Assembly: GCA_028871595.1 (NCBI GenBank)
Contig: JAGWMT010000053.1
Coordinates: 1 to 15,606, forward strand
Direction: 5' to 3'
Origin: Elusimicrobiota bacterium
GTDB lineage: Bacteria; Elusimicrobiota; Elusimicrobia; UBA1565; UBA9628
Length of the DNA: 15,606 nucleotides
Position numbers and translations under genes: made by a program. The notes under the pieces are model-generated. The model made no database searches and was not told where the DNA came from. It saw only the letters and a list, made by a program, of their open reading frames with translations. This document shows positions 6,776 to 13,595 of the stretch, piece by piece (position 1 is the stretch's first letter; every line of letters starts with the position of its first letter).

Positions 6776-7875
6776 CGGCCGGCGGGAACGATCTTCCCCA
6801 GGACGCGGACGCCGCGGGCCCCGGTCGCGGCGGGACAGTGGTTGGGCTTGCCTTCGAGGGCCCGCGCGGCCAGCCAGGCGAAGCAGGCGGCTTCCTTCGC
6901 CATCACCGGCAGCCCGTGGGACGCGGTCGTCGTCACCGGAACCGGAGAGAAGAGAGCGGCCAGGCGCCGCATCAGGTGCGCGTTGAGCGCGCCGCCGCCG
7001 GAGACGACGACCTCGGTGATCGGCGCGCCGCCGGGGGCGTTTTCCAATATCGAGAACCAGAGCGAGCGCGCCGTCAGCTCGGACAAGGTCGCCAAAACGT
7101 CGGGGAGAGCCCGGGGCGAGAGACGGGGGAAATAACGGTCGAGAAGCGCGGGGCCGAAGGTCGTGCGGTCGAGCGATTTCGGGGGCGCCTTCAGGAAATA
7201 GGGATGTTTCAGGAGGCGCTTCAGCGCCGTTCGATCGATGACCCCTTTCGCCGCCAGGCGCCCGCCGCGGTCCATCTCGGCGCGGCCGCCCGTGGCGCGG
7301 CGCACGGCCTCGTCCATCAGCGCGTTCCCCGGGCCCGCGTCGAACGCCGTCCACAGCGTCTTGCCGCCGACGACTGACGCGTTCGAGATGCCGCCGATGT
7401 TGACGACGGCGCGGCGCGCGCCGCGGCCCAAAAGAAAGAGGTCGAAGGCCGGCACCAGCGGCGCGCCCTGGCCGCCGGCCGCCATGTCGCGCGGGCGGAA
7501 GTCGGCGACCACCGTAAGTCCCGTCCGCTCGGCGATCAGGGACGGCTCGGCGATCTGCAAAGTGTTCGGCGGATCCGCGTTCGGACCGTGCCACACCGTC
7601 TGGCCGTGGGAGCCGATCACGGCGGGGCGCGCGCCGCGGGAAACGGCGACGGCGGCGTCGGCGAAGACGGCGCCCAGTTCGAAATTCAGGCGCGACAATT
7701 CCGGGGCGCGCAGGGCCGGCGCGTCCAGGACCAGCTTTTTCAGGCGGGAGGAATACGGATAGGTCTGGAACCTTTTGACATGGACGCCGCCGTTCCCAAT
7801 GTCCACCAAGGCGGCCGTCACGCCGTCGGCCGAGGTGCCCGACATCAGTCCGACGGCCAGGCGGATCCGCTTCAT
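6772..7875 (-). CDS. anmK: Anhydro-N-acetylmuramic acid kinase
   Basis: 367 residues, the usual length. It converts 1,6-anhydro-MurNAc and ATP to MurNAc-6-phosphate in cytoplasmic recycling of peptidoglycan. Motifs: GLMSGTSADG (9-18, ATP phosphate binding, often GTSLDG), IGSHGQTVWHGP (88-98), ADFRPRDMAAGGQGAPLVPA (124-143) containing the catalytic Asp130, VVNIGGISN (157-165), FDAGPGNALMDEA (178-190) and VVVSGGGALN near the C-terminus. The ATG at 7875 is chosen because it starts the domain exactly and overlaps the upstream gene's TGA by 4 nt (ATGA). The open frame extends further upstream but carries only the other gene's shadow. The partner murQ etherase is not in view. Presence of anmK implies a peptidoglycan wall and lytic transglycosylase products. 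Confidence 0.96.
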   Translation of the reverse strand: MKRIRLAVGLMSGTSADGVTAALVDIGNGGVHVKRFQTYPYSSRLKKLVLDAPALRAPELSRLNFELGAVFADAAVAVSRGARPAVIGSHGQTVWHGPNADPPNTLQIAEPSLIAERTGLTVVADFRPRDMAAGGQGAPLVPAFDLFLLGRGARRAVVNIGGISNASVVGGKTLWTAFDAGPGNALMDEAVRRATGGRAEMDRGGRLAAKGVIDRTALKRLLKHPYFLKAPPKSLDRTTFGPALLDRYFPRLSPRALPDVLATLSELTARSLWFSILENAPGGAPITEVVVSGGGALNAHLMRRLAALFSPVPVTTTASHGLPVMAKEAACFAWLAARALEGKPNHCPAATGARGVRVLGKIVPAGR

Positions 7876-9269
7876 CCGCGGTAGATGGCGTTCAGCGCCG
7901 CGGCGGCGTCGGTATATTTGAAGGCGTAGCCGGCGTCGAGCAGCTTCTTGGGCGTCGCGGTCTGCCCGCCCAGGAGCATGTCGGCCATCTCGCCCAGCGC
8001 GATCTTCAGCGCGAAGGCCGGCGCGGGCGCCCACGAAGGGCGTCCCAGCGCGCGCCCCAGGGCCGCGGAGAACTCCCGGTTGTTCAGCCCGCCCGGGGCG
8101 GCGAAATTGACCGGGCCGGAGACCGCGTCGTCGCCGAGAAGGAACAGGAGCGCGCCCACCACGTCGTCGCGGTGGATCCACGGAAAGCCCTGGGTTCCGC
8201 TTCCCAGCGGGCCGCCGGCGAAGAACTTGAACGGGAGCGCCATCTTGGCCAGCGCGCCGCCGTCCTCTTCCAAGACGATGCCGATGCGGGGCAGGACCAC
8301 GCGCACCCCCAGCGGCTCGGCGGCGGACGCCTCGCGCTCCCATTGGCCGCACAGCGCGGCCAGGAAATCCCGGCCCTGGGGCGCGCCCTCCGGGCAGGCG
8401 CCCTCGGGCGAGCCGCCGTAAAAGCCCACGGCGGAGGCGTTGATCAGGACCTTCGGGCGCTTGGCGGACGAGGAGATGGCCGCGACCAGGGCGCGCGTGG
8501 AGTCCACCCGGCTCTTGATCAACTGGAGCTTGCGCGCCGGCGTCCAGCGCCCGTCGGCGATGCTTTCGCCGGACAGGTTGATCACCGCGTCGGCGCCGTC
8601 CACGGCCTTCGTCCAGTCGCCGGCCGTCCTGCCGTCCCAGGCCCGGGGAGAGACCCTGGCGCCCCAGCGCGTCCGCGCCGCCTCCGGCGAGCGCGTGAGC
8701 AAGGTGACCGTGTCGCCGCGCGCCGTCAGCGCGTCGATCAAGGCGCCGCCGATGAAGCCCGTGCCGCCGGCCAGGATGATGTTCATGGGGGGTGACCTCT
8801 TTTTATCAAAATCGCCGATCGGAAACACGGCCGCGATGATCTTCCGGCGGTAGCGGAAGATCTCCTCCAAATCCGCCGCAACGAACCGGCCCGCGGCCAG
8901 GTCGCCCAGGGCGCCGAACGGGACGGCGTAGCGCACGGTGTCGCGCACCAACGTCCCTTCCGGGACTTCCTCGAACTCATGCGTGTGATGCCAGGACGAA
9001 TAGGGCCCCCGCAGTTGCTCGTCCACGAAGCTCCGGGGCGGGTCGTACGCGCTGATCAAGGAGCGCCAGCGCAGCGGCGCGCCCAGCAGCCGGATCCGGT
9101 AGTCGATGAGCGCGCCTTCCTTCATGAGGATCGGCGGCGGGGTCAGGATCTCGAAGCCCAGCTTCGGGGGCGTGACGCGCGCCAGGTTCTCCGGGCGGGA
9201 GAAAAACTCGAAGACTTCGCTCCGGGGTCTCCTGATCAATTGCTCTTTCCGGAGGATGTGGGCGGTCAC
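7872..9269 (-). CDS. SRPBCC domain fused to NAD(P)-binding TIGR01777-type epimerase (SDR39U1-like)
   Basis: 465 residues from a GTG at 9269. Residues 1-160 form an SRPBCC (START-like) ligand-binding domain: ILRKEQLIRRPRSEVFEFFS opens it, with PPILMKEGALIDYRIRLLG and the SWHHTHEFEEVPEGTLVRD strand after it. Residues 162-465 are an atypical short-chain dehydrogenase/epimerase of the TIGR01777 group, with the Rossmann motif GGTGFIGG (168-175), NLSGESIADGRWT, a SAVGFYG stretch, PWIHRDDVV and FAAPGGLNNREF. Fusions of these two families are known, and the two genes are often adjacent. The substrate is unknown. The join encodes DFDKKRSPP and includes a run of six C just before Met162, which has its own SD-like AGAGG 9 bp upstream. 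It is the first gene of a pair with anmK. Confidence 0.9.
   Translation of the reverse strand: MTAHILRKEQLIRRPRSEVFEFFSRPENLARVTPPKLGFEILTPPPILMKEGALIDYRIRLLGAPLRWRSLISAYDPPRSFVDEQLRGPYSSWHHTHEFEEVPEGTLVRDTVRYAVPFGALGDLAAGRFVAADLEEIFRYRRKIIAAVFPIGDFDKKRSPPMNIILAGGTGFIGGALIDALTARGDTVTLLTRSPEAARTRWGARVSPRAWDGRTAGDWTKAVDGADAVINLSGESIADGRWTPARKLQLIKSRVDSTRALVAAISSSAKRPKVLINASAVGFYGGSPEGACPEGAPQGRDFLAALCGQWEREASAAEPLGVRVVLPRIGIVLEEDGGALAKMALPFKFFAGGPLGSGTQGFPWIHRDDVVGALLFLLGDDAVSGPVNFAAPGGLNNREFSAALGRALGRPSWAPAPAFALKIALGEMADMLLGGQTATPKKLLDAGYAFKYTDAAAALNAIYRG
8784..8800 (-). promoter_or_regulatory. Possible internal start and ribosome binding site for the epimerase half
   Basis: On the minus strand AGAGG (8800-8796) stands 9 bp before an in-frame ATG (8786-8784) that coincides with Met162, the exact N-terminus of the epimerase domain. 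The surrounding AT-rich patch (8797-8812) is unusual in this DNA. A separate epimerase product of 304 residues could be made as well as the fusion. Confidence 0.35.
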
Positions 9270-9275
9270 GAGTTC

Positions 9276-9304
9276 AGCATACCGCGCCGTCCGGCCGGGG
9301 TCAA
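9276..9304 (-). promoter_or_regulatory. Promoter of the SRPBCC-epimerase/anmK operon
   Basis: Minus strand: -35 TTGACC (9304-9299), 17-bp spacer, -10 TATGCT (9281-9276), then 6 bp to the GTG at 9269. This is the best two-box promoter in the window. The predicted +1 is the first base of the start codon, so the transcript would be leaderless. Confidence 0.6.
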
Positions 9305-9378
9305 TCGTTTTCGGCGTCCGGACGCGGCGACGTGGGACGGGCCATGGAACTAATGTCCCGCCTTTCCCGTATGGATAG

Positions 9379-11943
9379 ATGGTTTATCGCCGGCTCTTGT
9401 TCTACGCGGTCATCCTGGGGGCGGCGGCGGCATTCTGGTGCCGCCGCGAGGGAGCCTTGGCGCCCGCGCGCGATCCGGGCTGGGCCGCGCTCCGGGGCCG
9501 GACGCGCGTCGAAGGCGTGCTTTCGGGCTCCGTCCGCCGCACCCGCGCCGGCTGGCGGACCACGCTGGATTTCGATTCGGCCACGGGGCCGCAGCGCGCG
9601 GTGCTGTGGCTTCCGAAGGGGGCCGCGCCGGAGCCGTTCGCCCCGGGGCGCCGGGCGGCGGTGACGGGCCGTCTGAACTTCCCGCGCCGTCCGCGCGATC
9701 CCGGCGACGATGATGAGGAGTCGCGCGCGTCCGCCGCCGGCGCCGGGTGGATCCTGCGCGCGGAGAGCGCCGCGCCGTCGGGAGAGCCCCGGCGGATCGA
9801 GGGCTGGGCCCAGGCCGCGCGCCTGTCGGCGGAGAGCGCGTTCCGGGCGCGGCTGGAGCCGCGCCGCGCGACGCTCCTGTCGTCGGTGACGTTGGGCGAT
9901 GGCGGCTCCTTGAGCCGCGAGACGGCCCGCGCGGTGCGCGACTCCGGGGGGGCGCATCTGCTCGTCGTCTCGGGCTTGAAGATCGGCTTCGCGGCCGCCG
10001 CGGCCGCCTGCGCGGGCCTTTGGGCGGGACTCCGCCCCGGGCCCCGGACCGCGCTGGCCGTGGCGGCGGGGGGCTTTTACGCCCTGATGGCGGGCGCCGA
10101 CCCGCCCAGCGTGCGCGCCTTCCTGATGCTCGCCGCCGCGGCCTTCGCGCGGCTTCGCGACCGTCCCACCACGCCGTCGGCGGCCCTGACCTTGGCCGCC
10201 GCCGTTCTCCTGGCCGCGGAGCCGGCGGCCGCGCTCTCGCCCGGGGCGCTGATGAGTTTCGGCGGCACCGCCGCGGTGCTCCTCGTCGCGCGGCGTTTGG
10301 AGTCGTCGGCCCCGCGCGCCTGGCCGCGGATCGCGCGGGCGGCGTGGATTTTGGCCGGGATCAACCTGGCCATCACCGCCGCCTTGTGGCCGCTGTTCGC
10401 CGCCACCTTCGGCCGCGCGTCGGTGATCGGTCCCTTGGCGAACCTGGCGCTCGTGCCGATCGCGGCGGGCCTGATGGCGGCCGGGGGATTTCTCTGGCTG
10501 ACGAGCGCGTTTCTTCCGGCCGCCGCCGGAGCGTCGGCCAGAATCGCCGATCTGTTGTTGGCGCTTTTCGAGAAGACGTGCGCCCATGCCGCCGCCGTGC
10601 CTTGGGCCGCGGTCGCGCTGCGCCCGTGGCAGATACACGAAGTCGTGTCGTATTTTCTCTTCCTAGCCGCCGCGCTCTCCTGGCCTCGCCGCCGTATCTC
10701 CGTGATATTACTCGGTTCGTCGTTGGCGCTGCTCGAAGGCGCGCGTTTGATGTATCCGCCGCCGCCCATCGACGTTGTCTATCTCTGTCGCGTCCCCGGG
10801 GCCGTCCTGATCCGTTTCTCCGGAGGCCGGGCCTGCTACTTCGGCCCCAAGCCGCCCGACGCGGCGGTTCGGCGGGCCGCGGCGGCGTTGGGCGCCTCGC
10901 CGCTGGACCGGGCGGCCGTGGGGACGGCGCGTCTCCGTTTGGGCCGGATCGAAGTGCTCCTCGGCGACCCCCGCGGCGTCGCCGTCCGAAGCGGCGCGGG
11001 GCCTTTTGCTATAATCGACCGTCCTCGGGCGTCGGCGCTCGAGGGCGTCACCGATGGCCAGTCCTTCCGCGTCCAAGCGTACTTTCCGCCGCGCGTTCTC
11101 CTCGGCGCTGATCTTCCGCAACGAGTCGAAGCCCGACTCGGGGCGGACGTTGGCGCACGTCCGCTCTCTTCTGAAGGCTCGGGGCGTGCGCTGCTGGGTG
11201 GCCGAGGGCCGTCCGAGCGCGGACGCGATGCGCCGGGCGGAGTTCGCCATCGCGCTGGGCGGCGACGGAACGATGCTGCGCGTCGCGCGCGAGGTGGCCC
11301 CCCGGGGAATCCCGCTCCTGGGCGTGAACATCGGGACCTTGGGCTTTCTGTCGGGAGCGGAGGCCTCGGAACTCAGGAGCCGGATGGACGCCGTGCTGGC
11401 GGGGCGCTTCATCGTGGAGGAGCGCTCGATGCTGTCCGCGGAGGTGGTGCGCGGCGGACGGCGGATCTTCGGCCCGGATCTGGCGCTCAACGAGTGCGTG
11501 ATCCGCTGCGGCGAGCAGGCCCGCGCGATCACCTTGTCCACGCGCTCGGGGGAGCGCTTCGTGGCCGACTACTTCGGCGACGGCCTGATCATCGCGACGC
11601 CGACCGGCTCGACGGCCTACTCGCTGGCGGCGATGGGCCCGATCATCGACCCGTCGTTGGACGTGACCTTGGTGGCGCCCATCTGCCCGCACACCTTGAC
11701 CCAGCGACCGTTGATCGTGCCCGCGCACCTGCCGCTGACCATCCACCTGGGGCGCCGCCGCGCCGACGAGATGCCGCGCGTGCTGGTCTCCCTGGACGGC
11801 CGTTCCGGCTGCGAGTTGAAGGTGGGCGACGAGGTGCGCGTGCGCCGCGCCGAGACGCCGCTGCGGCTGCTGCTGCCTCCGGGCCGGACCTTCTTCGAGG
11901 TCCTGCGCCGCAAGCTGAAATGGGGCCAGAGATAGCGTGCTGA
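9379..11943 (+). CDS. ComEC/Rec2-like DNA uptake channel protein; recognisable part ends near 11045 and the frame then runs through nadK
   Basis: Residues 1-20 are a hydrophobic anchor, about 35-135 an OB-like extracytoplasmic region (DUF4131-type), and about 150-440 the polytopic competence domain. The competence domain has the motif SGGAHLLVVSGLKIG (usual form SG..HLL.(I/V)SGLH), ADPPSVRAFLML and LSPGALMSFGGTAAVLL. Then comes a short segment, PIDVVYLCRVPGAVLIRFSGGRAC... to about residue 555, that looks like the first strands of the ComEC metallo-beta-lactamase domain without the DVGQGD and HxHxDH motifs. Homologues carry DNA across the inner membrane during transformation. The in-frame stop is only at 11941-11943, so the formal ORF (854 aa) covers all of nadK in another frame. 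Residues after about 558 look like an Arg/Gly-rich frame shadow. Either a stop was lost by an indel near 11000-11050 or there is a real long overlap. The true end is uncertain. Confidence 0.65.
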   Translation: MVYRRLLFYAVILGAAAAFWCRREGALAPARDPGWAALRGRTRVEGVLSGSVRRTRAGWRTTLDFDSATGPQRAVLWLPKGAAPEPFAPGRRAAVTGRLNFPRRPRDPGDDDEESRASAAGAGWILRAESAAPSGEPRRIEGWAQAARLSAESAFRARLEPRRATLLSSVTLGDGGSLSRETARAVRDSGGAHLLVVSGLKIGFAAAAAACAGLWAGLRPGPRTALAVAAGGFYALMAGADPPSVRAFLMLAAAAFARLRDRPTTPSAALTLAAAVLLAAEPAAALSPGALMSFGGTAAVLLVARRLESSAPRAWPRIARAAWILAGINLAITAALWPLFAATFGRASVIGPLANLALVPIAAGLMAAGGFLWLTSAFLPAAAGASARIADLLLALFEKTCAHAAAVPWAAVALRPWQIHEVVSYFLFLAAALSWPRRRISVILLGSSLALLEGARLMYPPPPIDVVYLCRVPGAVLIRFSGGRACYFGPKPPDAAVRRAAAALGASPLDRAAVGTARLRLGRIEVLLGDPRGVAVRSGAGPFAIIDRPRASALEGVTDGQSFRVQAYFPPRVLLGADLPQRVEARLGADVGARPLSSEGSGRALLGGRGPSERGRDAPGGVRHRAGRRRNDAARRARGGPPGNPAPGREHRDLGLSVGSGGLGTQEPDGRRAGGALHRGGALDAVRGGGARRTADLRPGSGAQRVRDPLRRAGPRDHLVHALGGALRGRLLRRRPDHRDADRLDGLLAGGDGPDHRPVVGRDLGGAHLPAHLDPATVDRARAPAADHPPGAPPRRRDAARAGLPGRPFRLRVEGGRRGARAPRRDAAAAAAASGPDLLRGPAPQAEMGPEIAC
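11010..11015 (+). promoter_or_regulatory. Perfect -10 hexamer upstream of nadK, inside the comEC 3' region
   Basis: TATAAT (6/6), 38 bp before the nadK ATG; predicted +1 is near 11022, giving a leader of about 32 nt that holds an SD-like GAGGG (11041-11045) 8 bp from the ATG. No clear -35 is seen. It may let nadK-recN-gltX be transcribed independently of comEC. Confidence 0.45.
11054..11935 (+). CDS. nadK: NAD kinase
   Basis: 293 residues. It phosphorylates NAD to NADP with ATP (or polyphosphate) in the cytoplasm. Motifs: ALGGDGTMLR (67-76) with the GGDGT ATP/NAD site, GVNIGTLGFLS (90-100), NECVI (146-150, where the second residue of the usual NE/ND pair is kept), and DGLIIATPTGSTAYSLAAMGP (176-196, shown here as the region holding the TPTGSTAY motif). 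The C-terminal beta-rich domain continues with PICPHTLTQRPLIVP and VSLDGRSGCEL. The start at 11054 has GAGGG 8 bp upstream, and an in-frame TAA at 11012-11014 limits alternatives. It lies 1 bp before recN, a neighbourhood (nadK-recN) found in many bacteria. The comEC frame stays open through the entire gene, but codon bias and motifs show this frame is the coding one. Confidence 0.96.
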   Translation: MASPSASKRTFRRAFSSALIFRNESKPDSGRTLAHVRSLLKARGVRCWVAEGRPSADAMRRAEFAIALGGDGTMLRVAREVAPRGIPLLGVNIGTLGFLSGAEASELRSRMDAVLAGRFIVEERSMLSAEVVRGGRRIFGPDLALNECVIRCGEQARAITLSTRSGERFVADYFGDGLIIATPTGSTAYSLAAMGPIIDPSLDVTLVAPICPHTLTQRPLIVPAHLPLTIHLGRRRADEMPRVLVSLDGRSGCELKVGDEVRVRRAETPLRLLLPPGRTFFEVLRRKLKWGQR

Positions 11944-13595
11944 AGCGGATCAAGGTCGTCAACTTCGCCGTCGTCGAGCGCGTGGAGCTGGATCTGCCCG
12001 CGGGCTTCGTCGCGTTCACGGGGGAGACCGGCGCGGGCAAATCCATCCTGCTGGAGGCGCTGGGCTTCCTGCTGGGCGCGCGCGGCTCGTCGTCCTGGCT
12101 GCGGACCGGCGCGGACCGCCTGGAGGTGGAGGGGGAGTTCGACGCCGCCGACCTGCCCGCGGAACTGCGCGAGCGCTTCAAGGTCGTCTCCGGGACGTTC
12201 GTCGCGCGGCGGGAGTTGGACGCCGCGGGCAAGACGCGCGCCATGATCCACGCGCAGTCGGCGCCCGTCGCGGCGCTGGCCGCGCTGGGCGACGCGTTCG
12301 CCGATTTTCACGGGCAGAACGAGCATCAGGCGCTGATGCGTCCCGCCGTGCAGTTGGACACCTTGGACCGCTACGCGGGACTGGAGACGGAGCGCGACGC
12401 CGTGGCCGAGGCCCACGGACGCTGGAGCGCGCTGACCGCGCGGCTGGCCGCCTCCTCCATGTCCGAGGAGGAGCGCCGCCGCCGCGCGGAGCTGCTGCGC
12501 TTCCAGCTGGAGGAGATCGACGCCGCCAAGCCGCGCGTCGGCGAGGAAGAGGAGCTGGAGGAGAGCCTTCCCCGGCTGAAGAACGCCGAGCGCCTGCGGA
12601 CCTTCGCCGACCAGGCCTACGGCCTGCTGTACGCCGAGGAGGACGCCGCCTCGGCGCGCCTGATGAAGGCCGTGCGCGCGCTCGGCGAATTGGCCCGGAT
12701 CGACGGCGGCGCCGCGCGCCTGCGCGACGAGCTGGAGGCCGCGCGCGTGGCCGTCGAGGCCGTCGCGCACGAGGTCGGCGACTACCGGGACCGGACCACG
12801 GCCGATCCCGCCGCGCTCGACGCCCTGCTGTCTCGTCAGGAGGCGCTGTCGCGCCTCAAGAAGCGCCACGGCCCGTCGCTGGCCGACGTGCTCGCGACGC
12901 GCGAGCGCTTGGCGGCGGAGCTGGACGGGCTGGAGAACTCCGACGCGCGCATCGAGGAAACCAAGCGCGAGCTGGACAAGGCGGAGAAGACCCTGGCCGC
13001 TCTGTGCGAGAAGATCCACGACCTGCGCGTGAAGGCCGCCAAGAAGCTGGACGCGGCCGTGCTCAAGGAGCTGAAGGTCCTGGGCATGCCGCATTCCCGC
13101 TTCGCCTGCTCCGTGGAGATGGAGGAGGGGAACTGGTCGCGCTCCGGCGCCGACGCCGTCGAGTTCCTCCTGGCCGCCAACCCCGGCGAGCCGCCCCGCC
13201 CGGTCAAGTCCGTGGCCTCCGGCGGCGAGCTGTCGCGCGTGATGCTGGCGTTGAAGACGGCCTTCGCCAAGGCGGACCGCACCCCGTTGCTGGTGTTCGA
13301 CGAGGTGGACGCGGGCATCGGCGGCGAGGTGGCCAACGCCGTCGGCGAGAAGCTGGCCGCGCTGGGCCGCGGCCGCCAGATCCTGTGCGTGACCCACCTG
13401 CCGCAGGTGGCCTGCCACGCGAAGACTCATTTTCACGTCGCCAAGGAAGTCGTCTCCGGCCGCACGCGCGTGCGCCTGGAACGCCTGGACGGGGATCGCC
13501 GCCTGGAAACCGTCGCGCTGATGTTGGGCGGCCGCGCCGCCACCGCCGCCAGCCGCAAGCACGCCCAAGAGCTATTGGAGAATTCACTCACATGA
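11937..13595 (+). CDS. recN: DNA repair protein RecN (SMC-like ATPase)
   Basis: 552 residues, the family length (E. coli 553). It is recruited to double-strand breaks and supports recombinational repair. Head domain: Walker A GETGAGKS (29-36) and ADFHGQNEHQALM (the RecN-typical HGQ(N/H)EHQ). The middle, about 160-370, is a long charged coiled coil (RRRAELLRFQLEEIDAAK, KRELDKAEKTLAALCEKIHD) interrupted by the hinge. The C-terminal head has SGGELSRVMLALK (about 427-439), Walker B LLVFDEVDAGIGG (about 449-461) and CVTHLPQVA (H-loop). GTG at 11937 gives MLKRIKVVNFAVVERVELDL, the standard N-terminus, and starts 1 bp after the nadK stop. Its TGA overlaps the gltX ATG by 4 nt. No LexA-like box is visible upstream; expression probably depends on the operon. 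Confidence 0.97.
   Translation: MLKRIKVVNFAVVERVELDLPAGFVAFTGETGAGKSILLEALGFLLGARGSSSWLRTGADRLEVEGEFDAADLPAELRERFKVVSGTFVARRELDAAGKTRAMIHAQSAPVAALAALGDAFADFHGQNEHQALMRPAVQLDTLDRYAGLETERDAVAEAHGRWSALTARLAASSMSEEERRRRAELLRFQLEEIDAAKPRVGEEEELEESLPRLKNAERLRTFADQAYGLLYAEEDAASARLMKAVRALGELARIDGGAARLRDELEAARVAVEAVAHEVGDYRDRTTADPAALDALLSRQEALSRLKKRHGPSLADVLATRERLAAELDGLENSDARIEETKRELDKAEKTLAALCEKIHDLRVKAAKKLDAAVLKELKVLGMPHSRFACSVEMEEGNWSRSGADAVEFLLAANPGEPPRPVKSVASGGELSRVMLALKTAFAKADRTPLLVFDEVDAGIGGEVANAVGEKLAALGRGRQILCVTHLPQVACHAKTHFHVAKEVVSGRTRVRLERLDGDRRLETVALMLGGRAATAASRKHAQELLENSLT

Noticed and set aside
8797..8812. AT-rich patch in the epimerase fusion as a promoter
   Set aside because: No TTGACA-like box at 16-18 bp and no well-matched -10; the SD-like reading before Met162 explains it better.
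9349..9375. ACTAAT or TATGGA as a -10 for comEC
   Set aside because: Matches are weak (4/6 and 3/6), no -35 is seen, and the spacing does not follow the pattern of the other unit heads, so no promoter is called.
11643..13568. 641-codon open frame on the minus strand opposite recN
   Set aside because: High GC leaves antisense frames open; the product is low-complexity (R/G/A/Q/L-rich) with no domain, while recN on the other strand has every family motif.
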